13,055 nt of DNA from Leptolinea sp. UBA5366. GTDB lineage: Bacteria; Chloroflexota; Anaerolineae; Anaerolineales; Anaerolineaceae. Positions 6,485 to 13,055 of the stretch are shown here, one piece after another. The stretch covers positions 1 through 13,055 of the forward strand of contig DHPK01000034.1 in the NCBI GenBank assembly GCA_002407845.1. Direction: 5' to 3'. Every line of letters starts with the position of its first letter. Position 1 is the stretch's first letter. Both the position numbers and the translations under genes were made by a program. The notes under the pieces were generated by a model that worked only from the letters and a program-made list of their open reading frames with translations, was not told where the DNA came from and did no database searches.

Positions 6485-7375
6485 ATGGCTGGGACGATGA
6501 ACAGAAAATCAGATCAAACGCTTGAGGATTTATCAATCCGAAAAAATAAATGGAACATCGTGTACAACAACTACACGATGGATTTACTGCCTCAGGCTGG
6601 TGTTTCTGTTTATCAGAGCGGACATAAAAAACAATGTGATCCTGGCTTTGTGTGCGGACCTGATTCCTATGATCACTATATCGTTCACCTCATTCTCAGC
6701 GGCTGCGGGACATATTCATGCAACGATGTTAACTATAAAGTTTCGACAAATGACATGTTCTTGATTGAACCTTACGTGCCGGTAGTGTATGTTGCTGATG
6801 AGAAAACCCCCTGGACTTATTACTGGGTTGGATTTAATGGTTATGAAATTCAGCGATTATTGCAGTTGAGCGGATATTCAAGCGGAAAGCTAGTGCAAAA
6901 CTTTGGCAACTCTAAAACTTTAGTGAAATTAATGGGCGAAATAGCCTCAATAAAATCATCCAATTCGGCAAAGCAGTGTTTACTGACTGGCTACTTGTAC
7001 CAAGTATTTTCAGAATTAATTGACAACAGCAAAAGTATTAAAGCATCATCGGTCAATGAGTATTTTTATCAGTCGCTTTACTTCATTCGGCAAAAATATT
7101 CGGATTCAACCTTGACAGTAGACATGATTTCAAAGGAAATCGGAATTGAGCGATCCTATCTTTATCGGATATTCATGTCGGAAACGAATTTGTCTGTGCA
7201 GGAATTCATCTGCCTGTTCCGGTTGTCGAAGGCGGCTGAATTGCTGCGGGGAACGCGCATGACGATTGCGCAAATCGCATATGCCTGCGGTTTTTCAAAT
7301 CAATCCTATTTTTCAACCCTGTTTAAAAAGACCCTCAACGAAACCCCTCAGCAATATCGCAAACGCTTGACGTAA
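6485..7375 (+). CDS. AraC-family transcriptional regulator with cupin sensor domain
   Basis: 296 residues from the ATG at 6485. The frame is open further upstream to a TTG at 6383, but that part is low-complexity. GGGAAGG lies 13 nt before the chosen ATG, so the exact start is uncertain (GTG 6482 and ATG 6497 are alternatives). The N-terminal half is an AraC-type cupin sensor domain, seen in HYIVHLILSGCGTYSCND and TPWTYYWVGFNG. The last ~95 residues carry two helix-turn-helix motifs, the second being TIAQIAYACGFSNQSYFSTL and ending in ETPQQYRKRL. This type usually binds a sugar-like effector and activates a nearby transport operon. The UgpBAE-like importer in this window is the obvious candidate. 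It converges on the hydrolase gene with only 20 bp between stops and no terminator there. Confidence 0.9.
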   Translation: MAGTMNRKSDQTLEDLSIRKNKWNIVYNNYTMDLLPQAGVSVYQSGHKKQCDPGFVCGPDSYDHYIVHLILSGCGTYSCNDVNYKVSTNDMFLIEPYVPVVYVADEKTPWTYYWVGFNGYEIQRLLQLSGYSSGKLVQNFGNSKTLVKLMGEIASIKSSNSAKQCLLTGYLYQVFSELIDNSKSIKASSVNEYFYQSLYFIRQKYSDSTLTVDMISKEIGIERSYLYRIFMSETNLSVQEFICLFRLSKAAELLRGTRMTIAQIAYACGFSNQSYFSTLFKKTLNETPQQYRKRLT

Positions 7376-7395
7376 GATTCCCCAACAGTTTTCTG

Positions 7396-8208
7396 TCAGA
7401 CCTGAATTGTTAACCCATCGTAAGCGGCGATCAACCCTACATCAGATAGCAGCGGTGAAATCCTCTCATGCAGCGGTCCGAAACTGTGAGCAAAATGAGT
7501 CGAAATAAAAGCGGTGTTTTCATCAGCAATTCCGATATCAATCATGTGAGAACGCATTTTAACATTGTCTGCTATTCCCATATGCACGTCATTGTAATTT
7601 GTCGTCTCAAGCGATGTGCAATCCATAATCACGGCATTGTAGAAATGCTGCCCAGCAAGTTCCCAGGCGTCTTCCTTGAAATAAGCAGTATCGTGGGCGA
7701 AAAGGATGGTTTTACCGCCGTGACTAATGCAATACAGCAGACAATCTTCGTTCGGGTTATGAACGGCCTTAATCGGCGTGATCTGATAGCTATCGGCAGC
7801 GTACTGAATTCCAGAATATACCCGTTGCAGGTCGAGCCGCTCGGTAAGCTTCAGCCGATCGATTATCCGCTCCATTGTGTCAATGATCACATCATTCCCA
7901 TATAATCTCAGTTTATTTGACTCAGCCATTGGCGGATGGATGTTTGCAATTTCAGCGGGAGTAAAATGATCATGATGCGAATGGGTAATTAACAAATGTT
8001 TGATTTTTCTGAGGTCAAGCCCATGAAAAAACGAATGGCTGAACGTATCCGGACCGAAATCGATCAATAAGTCATCATTAATTAACGTGGATGTTCTGGT
8101 TCGAATGTTTTTTCCTCCAGTCTCGCGAGCGATCTGGCACCAGCTGCAATTGCAAAATCCTGAGGGGAACCCTTCGGCAGCGCCTGTTCCAAATAATTTG
8201 ATTTTCAT
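7396..8208 (-). CDS. PhnP-like metallo-beta-lactamase-fold phosphodiesterase
   Basis: 270 residues, ATG start behind AAAGGA with 6-nt spacing. The HxHxDH signature is present (H76, H78, D80, H81: THSHHDHF), with further likely metal ligands H150 (AVHNPNED), D173 (AHDTAYF) and H238 (STHFAHS). The N-terminus (GTGAAEGFP...CNCSWCQIAR, cysteines 19, 21 and 24) closely resembles E. coli PhnP, where the C-x-C-x2-C cluster helps bind a structural zinc. PhnP opens cyclic phosphates such as phosphoribosyl 1,2-cyclic phosphate. No C-P lyase genes are visible, so the substrate here may differ. It lies downstream of the UgpB-like gene in the same direction, but after a strong hairpin, so co-expression with the importer is probable but could be reduced. 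Phosphodiesterase activity on an imported compound is inference. Confidence 0.85.
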   Translation of the reverse strand: MKIKLFGTGAAEGFPSGFCNCSWCQIARETGGKNIRTRTSTLINDDLLIDFGPDTFSHSFFHGLDLRKIKHLLITHSHHDHFTPAEIANIHPPMAESNKLRLYGNDVIIDTMERIIDRLKLTERLDLQRVYSGIQYAADSYQITPIKAVHNPNEDCLLYCISHGGKTILFAHDTAYFKEDAWELAGQHFYNAVIMDCTSLETTNYNDVHMGIADNVKMRSHMIDIGIADENTAFISTHFAHSFGPLHERISPLLSDVGLIAAYDGLTIQV

Positions 8209-8235
8209 AGGAGGTCCTTTCAGTGATAGAGATGG

Positions 8236-8269
8236 AAAATACCAGCCTTTATGTAAAGACTGGTATTTT
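8236..8269 (-). terminator. Strong hairpin terminator between the binding-protein and hydrolase genes
   Basis: The arms AAAATACCAG-C-CTTT and AAAG-A-CTGGTATTTT pair over 14 bp around one C-A mismatch, with loop ATGT. Both ends carry A/T runs, so it can act on both strands. It lies 20 bp past the stop of the solute-binding protein and 28 bp before the hydrolase start. It may lower hydrolase expression or protect the 3' end of the importer mRNA. Confidence 0.8.
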
Positions 8270-8288
8270 GACTTTATGAAATTAAAGA

Positions 8289-9665
8289 TTAATTTGCGTC
8301 ATTATATTCTTCAATGGCGATGTTGCATTGGTCTGCCATTTCTGCAACCCCTTCTTCAATGCTCATATTGCCGTCTAAAACTTCGGCAATGCCATCTTTT
8401 AGAATGACGAGAATTGTCGTTCCAACACCGACCATCGGTTCCTGAATGTTTGGATTGGATGCTAAAACTTGCGCAGGAGCGACGTTGTAAAATGGATTCT
8501 CTGCAACGAAAGACTTATAAGCTTCCGATTCAAAAGCTGACTTGACTGCAGGCAGGTAACCGCTGCCAGCTTGCCATGTGACTTGCTGTTCCGGCAAGTA
8601 GAAGAATTTCAGGAACTCAAGCGCTGCGTTGAAATTATTTTCATCGCCAAGATTCATTGGATAAATTGCGGAACCGCCGAAGCTGACACCGCCAGTTGAA
8701 TTTTCGTCGACCATCGGAATAGCAGCAACGCCTAATTCGAAATTTCCAGCAGTGTCTTTTAATAATCCAGGAAGCATCGATGAAGAATGTAAAGTGATAG
8801 TCACATTCCCGGCAATAAAATTGTTTACCAGATCATCGTCCTTGTACTTGAAATTCCCTTCTTTGGCAGCTGCGGTATAAATTTCGAGAAAATGCTGCAT
8901 TGTTCCATTTTCATCGAACACTACTTTGGTCATCTGATCTGCGTGCCCATTGTCATTGTCGCCAAATAATGAGTACCCGTTTCCGTCATGGTTCTGCTGT
9001 CCGATCCAGCTCGCCATATGCCATGAATCTATAACCAGACCGAAACCATACTGTGAGATCTGACCATTTTCTTCGATTGTCAGTTTTTTAGAAACTTCGG
9101 CAAGTTCAGCGATTGTCTTCGGCGGAGTATCCGGATCTAAATCGGCAGCGATGAAAGCATCTCTGTTGTAATACATGACCAGTGAGGATGGCGCGAACGG
9201 CAGTCCGACTGCTTTATCCTGATATGAAAGTGCTTTGACTGCACCCGGCAAAAAATCATCCTGAGACAAACCAATCAAGTTATCGTTGAAAATATCTTCC
9301 GCTTTGACCGCGATTTCCAAATTCAACATGTATCCGGTTTCTCCCGATGACATCAGTGTCAGGTCGGGCATCGAATCTGTGTCATTTGCTTGGACTGCTG
9401 CTTTCAGTTTTTTAGCAAGTTCAAGGTTTTTTCCCTGATAGACGGTTTTAATTGAGATCCCTTTTTCAGCTCCAACCGTATCGTTGAAATTTTGGACAAT
9501 CCCTTCGAGCGTAACGCCCATAACGCCGCCCATAGAATGCCAGAATGAAATCTCAGTTGGCGATTGGGCAGAAACCGGTCTGGTTCCCGCAGCACTCAAA
9601 GTGCCTGAATGTCCTGTTAGCAGGAGAAGTGACAAAATAATGAGTAACACGGTTTTCTTTTTCAT
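8289..9665 (-). CDS. UgpB-like ABC transporter solute-binding protein
   Basis: 458 residues. The start at 9665 is chosen because GGAGG sits 5 nt upstream; the longer frame to 9677 contains that ribosome site inside its own codons. The N-terminus has a charged start and a hydrophobic stretch (MKKKTVLLIILSLLLLTG). The following IQ/SFWHSMGG...IVQNFN, GLPFAPSSLVMYYNRDAF, DPDTPPKTIAEL and GGSAIYPMN match family-1 binding proteins related to UgpB (glycerol-3-phosphate) and sugar binders. A lipobox-like LLTG is followed by His19 rather than Cys, so it would not be lipidated there; a type I signal-peptidase site after PVSA is plausible. It is followed by the two permease genes upstream in the same operon. 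The exact ligand cannot be told from sequence. Confidence 0.88.
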   Translation of the reverse strand: MKKKTVLLIILSLLLLTGHSGTLSAAGTRPVSAQSPTEISFWHSMGGVMGVTLEGIVQNFNDTVGAEKGISIKTVYQGKNLELAKKLKAAVQANDTDSMPDLTLMSSGETGYMLNLEIAVKAEDIFNDNLIGLSQDDFLPGAVKALSYQDKAVGLPFAPSSLVMYYNRDAFIAADLDPDTPPKTIAELAEVSKKLTIEENGQISQYGFGLVIDSWHMASWIGQQNHDGNGYSLFGDNDNGHADQMTKVVFDENGTMQHFLEIYTAAAKEGNFKYKDDDLVNNFIAGNVTITLHSSSMLPGLLKDTAGNFELGVAAIPMVDENSTGGVSFGGSAIYPMNLGDENNFNAALEFLKFFYLPEQQVTWQAGSGYLPAVKSAFESEAYKSFVAENPFYNVAPAQVLASNPNIQEPMVGVGTTILVILKDGIAEVLDGNMSIEEGVAEMADQCNIAIEEYNDAN

Positions 9666-9682
9666 AATTTCCTCCATTATGG

Positions 9683-10540
9683 TTATCCCTTAACAGCGCC
9701 AGCTGTTAAGCCTTTCACAATAAATTTTTGACTGATGGTAAAGATGATGACGGTTGGGAGCAAGGCGATCAGCGTCGCTGCCATGATTGGTCCCCAGGAG
9801 AGCTGCTCGGCTGAACTCAACATTGAAATTCCAACTTGGATGGTGCGCATTTCATTTGTGTTTGTGACTAATAACGGCCAAAGATAGATGTTCCATAAGC
9901 CGACAAATGATGAGAGAAAAACCGAGACGAGAATGGAACCTGACAGGGGAATGACCGTTGTCAGGAAAAATCTAAAATTCGAGCATCCATCGATTTTGGC
10001 AGCTTCGAAAAGCTCCCGGGGGAGACTCATCATGTGCTGACGCAGCATGAAAATGTAGTTCGCAAAGACTAAATAAACGATAATAATTCCCAAATAAGAC
10101 CCCATCATCCCTAATCGGCTGACGGTAACGTAGTTACTGAAGATCAGCACATCGCCGGGAACCATCATCGAGCCCATCAAGAATGAGAACCAGAATTTTT
10201 TCCCTTTGAAATCGAAAAATGCGAAAGCAAAGGCTGCGAGCGTCGAGGTGATAATTCGTCCAACCGTCCCGACAACTGCAACAATCATGGAATTGATAAA
10301 CAATCGATTCATGTCTGTCATCGCAAAGACTTCTTTGAAATTGGACCAGTTGCGGAAGGATTTTGGCAGGATAAACGTGTTGATGTCCGTGATTTCCTGC
10401 GTAGTCATAAATGCCATTCCGAAAACATAAATGATTGGAGAAACGATAAGTAGTCCAAGAATGATTTTTAATATTCCTTCAATTGACAATCTGACGTTTT
10501 GCTTGAGAACCCTATCTATAGAACACGCTCTTTCTTTCAA
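9683..10540 (-). CDS. ABC transporter permease, UgpE/MalG-like
   Basis: 285 residues with six predicted membrane helices. It carries the cytoplasmic EAA loop contacting the ATPase (E179-A-A-K-I-D-G185, then FFLTTVIP) and the typical C-terminus QKFIVKGLTAGAVKG. The start is TTG at 10540, overlapping the end of the upstream permease gene by 29 nt. No better start with a ribosome site is visible downstream, and the first membrane helix begins near residue 24. It pairs with the UgpA-like permease to form the channel. The overlap suggests coupled translation. Confidence 0.9.
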   Translation of the reverse strand: MKERACSIDRVLKQNVRLSIEGILKIILGLLIVSPIIYVFGMAFMTTQEITDINTFILPKSFRNWSNFKEVFAMTDMNRLFINSMIVAVVGTVGRIITSTLAAFAFAFFDFKGKKFWFSFLMGSMMVPGDVLIFSNYVTVSRLGMMGSYLGIIIVYLVFANYIFMLRQHMMSLPRELFEAAKIDGCSNFRFFLTTVIPLSGSILVSVFLSSFVGLWNIYLWPLLVTNTNEMRTIQVGISMLSSAEQLSWGPIMAATLIALLPTVIIFTISQKFIVKGLTAGAVKG

Positions 10541-11369
10541 AACTGAAGTTGATTGCTACAATGATCGCGACAAGGAAGAAGACGACCACGCCATAGGTGT
10601 AAGCCATCGCATAGTTGGAGTTGTTGTAGGCATAAACGTACATGTTGTAAATCATCGTCTGCGTACTTCTTTGCGGTCCTCCCTCGGTTAAAATCAGAAC
10701 CGGGGTGATCATCGTCAGTCCGGTAATGATCGATGTGACGATCAGATAAAAAAGGGATGAGGAGATCATCGGAATATAAATATGGAAGAGTTTGCGGAAA
10801 AATCCAGCGCCATCAATGTTCGCGCTCTCGATGATGTCTTCAGGAATGTTTTTCAGGCTTGCGGATAAATAAATATAGTTGAAACCGATTTGAATCCAGA
10901 TCAGGATAAATGTCACCGCGAATAAGGCGTATTGCTTGTTCGTCAGCCAGGCGATATTGATTCCAAACGTTTTGGCTAATAATCCATATGACGGGTTGTA
11001 GATCATCCGGAAAATTTGACAGGCGATTGAGACCGAAATTGCCATGGAGAGAGTGAATAACGTCTCATACACACGGCTGAAGTGTGATTTCTGATTGCTG
11101 ACAAAGGCTAATCCTAATCCAATGAAGATCGAAATTGGAACATACATCAGGGTGTGAAGCAAAGTCTGGCTGAAGGCTCGATAAAAGTTTTGGTTTGAAA
11201 AAAGTTTCAAGTAATTGTTGAATGCCACGAATTCTTTCAAATTTCCATAGATATCGACCTTGAAGAAGCTGCTGATGATGGTTTTAACAAACGGATAATA
11301 TACAAAAAGAATGACAATCGTCAATGCTGGGATTAAATACAGGTAGGGCTCAGATTTTCTTTTAATCAC
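10512..11369 (-). CDS. ABC transporter permease, UgpA/MalF-like
   Basis: 285 residues with six predicted membrane helices, GTG start 4 nt after AAAGGAGG. The EAA loop reads ESANIDGAGFFRKLFHIYIP (about 181-200). The segment LTEGGPQRSTQTMIYNMYVY is the usual conserved stretch after the fifth helix of sugar and glycerol-phosphate permeases. It is the first gene of the operon that continues with the second permease and the binding protein. No ATPase (UgpC/MsmK type) lies in the window, so the importer must borrow one encoded elsewhere, as is common in Gram-positive-type sugar importers. Confidence 0.9.
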   Translation of the reverse strand: MIKRKSEPYLYLIPALTIVILFVYYPFVKTIISSFFKVDIYGNLKEFVAFNNYLKLFSNQNFYRAFSQTLLHTLMYVPISIFIGLGLAFVSNQKSHFSRVYETLFTLSMAISVSIACQIFRMIYNPSYGLLAKTFGINIAWLTNKQYALFAVTFILIWIQIGFNYIYLSASLKNIPEDIIESANIDGAGFFRKLFHIYIPMISSSLFYLIVTSIITGLTMITPVLILTEGGPQRSTQTMIYNMYVYAYNNSNYAMAYTYGVVVFFLVAIIVAINFSFERKSVFYR

Positions 11370-11398
11370 TTTTCCTCCTTTATGGAAAACCCCTAAAA

Positions 11399-11466
11399 TG
11401 GCAGCTTTTTATTCGATTCTACATTTGCAATGAATGCTCCGATATGAGTTAGTGTATTAGCTGCCA
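11399..11466. promoter_or_regulatory. Paired inverted half-sites upstream of the importer operon
   Basis: TGGCAGCT and AGCTGCCA are exact reverse complements with centres 60 bp apart, starting 30 bp upstream of the GTG of the first permease gene. Such spaced pairs are compatible with binding by an AraC-type dimer or DNA looping, but this is inference. I did not find the same 8-mer upstream of the AraC gene. Confidence 0.35.
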
Positions 11467-11581
11467 AATAAAAGCGCTATAAAAAATGTTGCAAACTTTT
11501 TCATTGATGTTGTTGAAAAAAAAGATATTGATTCACATTCAACGATCCTGTTAACCGGGTAGGATTTGGATAATACTCATA

Positions 11582-11608
11582 AAGTGATCCGAAAATTTCG
11601 TTTCACTT
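11582..11608. promoter_or_regulatory. 27-bp imperfect palindrome, candidate operator
   Basis: AAGTGA at 11582-11587 pairs with TCACTT at 11603-11608, and the inner CGAAA (11590-11594) pairs with TTTCG (11596-11600) around a single central A. Eleven of thirteen positions per arm match. No T-run follows, so an operator fits better than a terminator. Confidence 0.4.
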
Positions 11609-11754
11609 CGTCGCAGCCGGTGAGCTGCTCGCATAAGAAACTTGTTGCGGAATATGAGCGTAAAACTCGAATCATTACAAATATTTCTATTTGCGTCTTT
11701 TCCTCTCCAATAAGTTATACTTATACGCAATACCTTTGAAGATTGGATCTACAA

Positions 11755-12684
11755 ATGAACAACAATGTTAGAGAGTTTATTAATGCGGATACAAAATTTC
11801 AGGCTGCGATCCACGCCTGGGAGATTCACCTCGTCAATGAAGGCTGCTCGACCAACACGGTCAAAGCGTTTCTGAGCGACGTGCGCCTGCTGGCATCAAA
11901 CATCCCGCCGGATCGGTCGATTGGTTCGCTGACCACGAAGGATATCAATCAGTTTCTGCATTGGATGGAAAATGAACGGAATGTCCCTTGCAGTCCAAAA
12001 ACCTATTCACGCCGGATTACCTCAATAAAATCATTTTATAAATGGCTCAAAACATATGGGGTCATTGAGCATGACCCTGCCGAAAAAATCATCCAGAAAT
12101 CGGTCATCAGCCCCCTGCCCGAAATTCTGACGTCAGTCGAATATCAGGCGGTATTGGACGCTGCCAATTCATTTCGCTTTGGCGCTAAACCGGATGCGCG
12201 TCCGATCGCTCTGACACAGCTGCTGCTGGCGACAGGCATCAAGAAAAATGAGACGCTTGGGATTTACCCCAACCATATTGACCTGGAAGATCCGGATCAC
12301 CCGGTGCTCTACATCCGCTATGATTCCCCGACGAATCGATACAAGGAACGAAAGATCGAGCTGCCGGTTGATTGGATTCCGGTTTATCAGGAATACCTTG
12401 ATCAAAAATCTCAGGCACGCACCAAAAAAGTATTCGATTTTAAGGCGCGGACGCTGGAATATGTGCTGGAGGAAGTCGGGAAGACAGCCGGTCTCACCAA
12501 ACACGTTTCGTTTAACATGTGCCGCTGGACAAGCGCCGTTCACGATTACTATGTCAACATGGATCCTGAAGCCATTCGCATCAAGCAAGGCGTGTCAAAA
12601 ATCCAATGGCGGGAAATCTTTATGAAGCTGAAACAGCTGCGTGATTTATATGCTCCGCCCGCGCAAAAACCACAGGAAGAGTGA
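11755..12684 (+). CDS. Tyrosine-recombinase-fold protein lacking catalytic residues
   Basis: 309 residues from the ATG at 11755, with GGAT upstream; a TTG at 11743 is an alternative. In numbering from that TTG, residues ~17-115 form a core-binding SAM-like domain (NEGCSTNTVKAFLSDVRLL, SRRITSIKSFYKWLKTYG), and ~125-303 form the catalytic fold. Aligned by eye to XerD, the first Arg of TGLRxxE is K167 (TGIKKNE), the His of HxLR is N258 (FNMCR), the second Arg is kept (R261), the His of LGH is V284, and the nucleophilic Tyr is F293 (QWREIF). Length and fold match Xer proteins, so this is not a truncation. Strand exchange is very unlikely; a DNA-binding role is plausible. The Streptococcus XerD-like protein is a known case of a recombinase relative without normal activity. 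Confidence 0.85.
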   Translation: MNNNVREFINADTKFQAAIHAWEIHLVNEGCSTNTVKAFLSDVRLLASNIPPDRSIGSLTTKDINQFLHWMENERNVPCSPKTYSRRITSIKSFYKWLKTYGVIEHDPAEKIIQKSVISPLPEILTSVEYQAVLDAANSFRFGAKPDARPIALTQLLLATGIKKNETLGIYPNHIDLEDPDHPVLYIRYDSPTNRYKERKIELPVDWIPVYQEYLDQKSQARTKKVFDFKARTLEYVLEEVGKTAGLTKHVSFNMCRWTSAVHDYYVNMDPEAIRIKQGVSKIQWREIFMKLKQLRDLYAPPAQKPQEE

Positions 12685-12690
12685 ATTCCG

Positions 12691-12723
12691 AAAGGCTGAA
12701 TTCTTATATTTCAGCCTTTTTTA
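12691..12723 (+). terminator. Rho-independent terminator after the recombinase-like gene
   Basis: AAAGGCTGAA (12691-12700) pairs perfectly with TTCAGCCTTT (12710-12719) over 10 bp, with a 9-nt loop and a T-run to 12722. It begins 7 bp past the stop codon and abuts the stop of the convergent cupin gene. Confidence 0.9.
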
Positions 12724-12724
12724 T

Positions 12725-13055
12725 TTAATACCAAACCTGCTGAACAGCGCCGTTCGCGCCCATTACAGGGTCATTCTCAGGCAGTGGAACCTGCGCAATA
12801 GCATCCTTGGCAGCTTGATAAGCCGCCGGTTCTCCTCTTTTTAAATCCGAAGTTTGACCAGCGGGATAGGATCCGATGATCAGATAGTCCGCGGATGAGT
12901 CCAACCGACGATGCGCCACTCCTGCCGGCAGCAGGACAACGTCGCCGGCTTTAAATTGAAAGGGGATTCCGTCTGGACCGCCGAGCTGAACCTTGACCCA
13001 GCCGCGTGCGCAGCCCAGCACTTCGTGCGCCTGCGCGTGAAAGTGATCAAAAGGA
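12725..13055 (-). CDS. YjlB-like cupin protein, 5' end outside the window
   Basis: Only the C-terminal ~110 residues lie in the window; the frame is open through position 13055, so the start is missing. The ATG at 13021 is internal. The visible part begins FDHFHAQAHEVLGCARG, which is cupin motif 1 (H-x-H...E), followed by FKAGDVVLLPAGVAHRRL as motif 2, with the metal-binding His. The tail YPAGQTSDLKRGE and VPLPENDPVMG matches what I recall of Bacillus subtilis YjlB-type cupins. The enzymatic role of that family is not established to my knowledge. It converges on the recombinase-like gene across the terminator. Confidence 0.8.
   Translation of the reverse strand, partial: PFDHFHAQAHEVLGCARGWVKVQLGGPDGIPFQFKAGDVVLLPAGVAHRRLDSSADYLIIGSYPAGQTSDLKRGEPAAYQAAKDAIAQVPLPENDPVMGANGAVQQVWY

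Larger units (their letters stand above)
11370..11754. promoter_or_regulatory. Intergenic promoter region between the importer operon and the recombinase-like gene
   Basis: 385 bp without a gene, rich in inverted repeats. TGGCAGCT (11399-11406) and AGCTGCCA (11459-11466) form a perfect pair 52 bp apart. AAAGCGCTAT (11471-11480) has a central CG like LacI-family or CcpA sites. TTTTTCA (11497-11503) pairs with TGAAAAA from 11514. A 27-bp imperfect palindrome lies at 11582-11608. GCAGC/GCTGC pairs at 11613-11628. TTGCGT (11691-11696) and TATACT (11716-11721) could be a -35/-10 pair for the + strand gene, but with a long 19-bp spacer. Confidence 0.5.

Noticed and set aside
12169..12625. Long frames overlapping the recombinase-like gene on both strands
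   Set aside because: They are shadows of the real gene, which shows clear domain similarity and a terminator in its own direction.
11755..12684. Integrase marking a prophage or genomic island
   Set aside because: The active site is lost, no other phage or conjugation genes lie nearby, and no direct-repeat att pair was found in the window.

Overview
The window looks like a stretch of a free-living or gut-type anaerobic bacterial chromosome of moderate GC, with strong Shine-Dalgarno sites, frequent GTG/TTG starts and rho-independent terminators. Zinc-ribbon membrane proteins, a LuxR regulator with a multi-pass membrane domain and a Ugp-like importer without its own ATPase would fit Chloroflexota (Anaerolineae) or Bacillota. 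No marker gene in the window settles this, so the assignment is weak.

Layout. Positions 1-1050 carry no credible gene. They hold an array of nine diverged structured repeats, each made of two short hairpins, the second usually followed by a T-run on the + strand. Units sit about 78 bp or about 156 bp apart, and the ~78-bp gaps hold a second, linker-type repeat. Positions 1183-4574 (- strand) are a tight four-gene operon of envelope proteins: a degenerate zinc-ribbon membrane protein, a DUF3592-like protein, a zinc-ribbon/TM/beta-propeller protein, and a two-TM protein of a family often seen with zinc ribbons. Upstream, after a terminator, lies a membrane-bound LuxR-type regulator (- strand, 4749 to about 6200). 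It is divergent from an AraC-family regulator (+, 6485-7375).

Positions 7396-11369 (- strand) hold a PhnP-like metallo-beta-lactamase-fold hydrolase, then (upstream in transcription) a UgpB-like solute-binding protein and two UgpE/UgpA-like permeases. This suggests uptake and hydrolysis of a phosphodiester or glycerol/sugar-phosphate-like substrate, plausibly controlled by the AraC protein. No ABC ATPase is present, so a shared one must be encoded elsewhere. A 385-bp intergenic region (11370-11754) rich in inverted repeats separates this operon from a tyrosine-recombinase-fold protein (+, 11755-12684) whose key catalytic residues, including the tyrosine nucleophile, are replaced. The window ends inside a YjlB-like cupin gene (- strand), which is cut off at its 5' end.

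Most worth a second look: the phased structured-repeat array with a compensatory stem change, the catalytically dead tyrosine recombinase, the LuxR gene whose coding frame runs 31 codons past its first ATG to a possible ATC start behind a perfect Shine-Dalgarno, and the importer paired with a PhnP-like enzyme.
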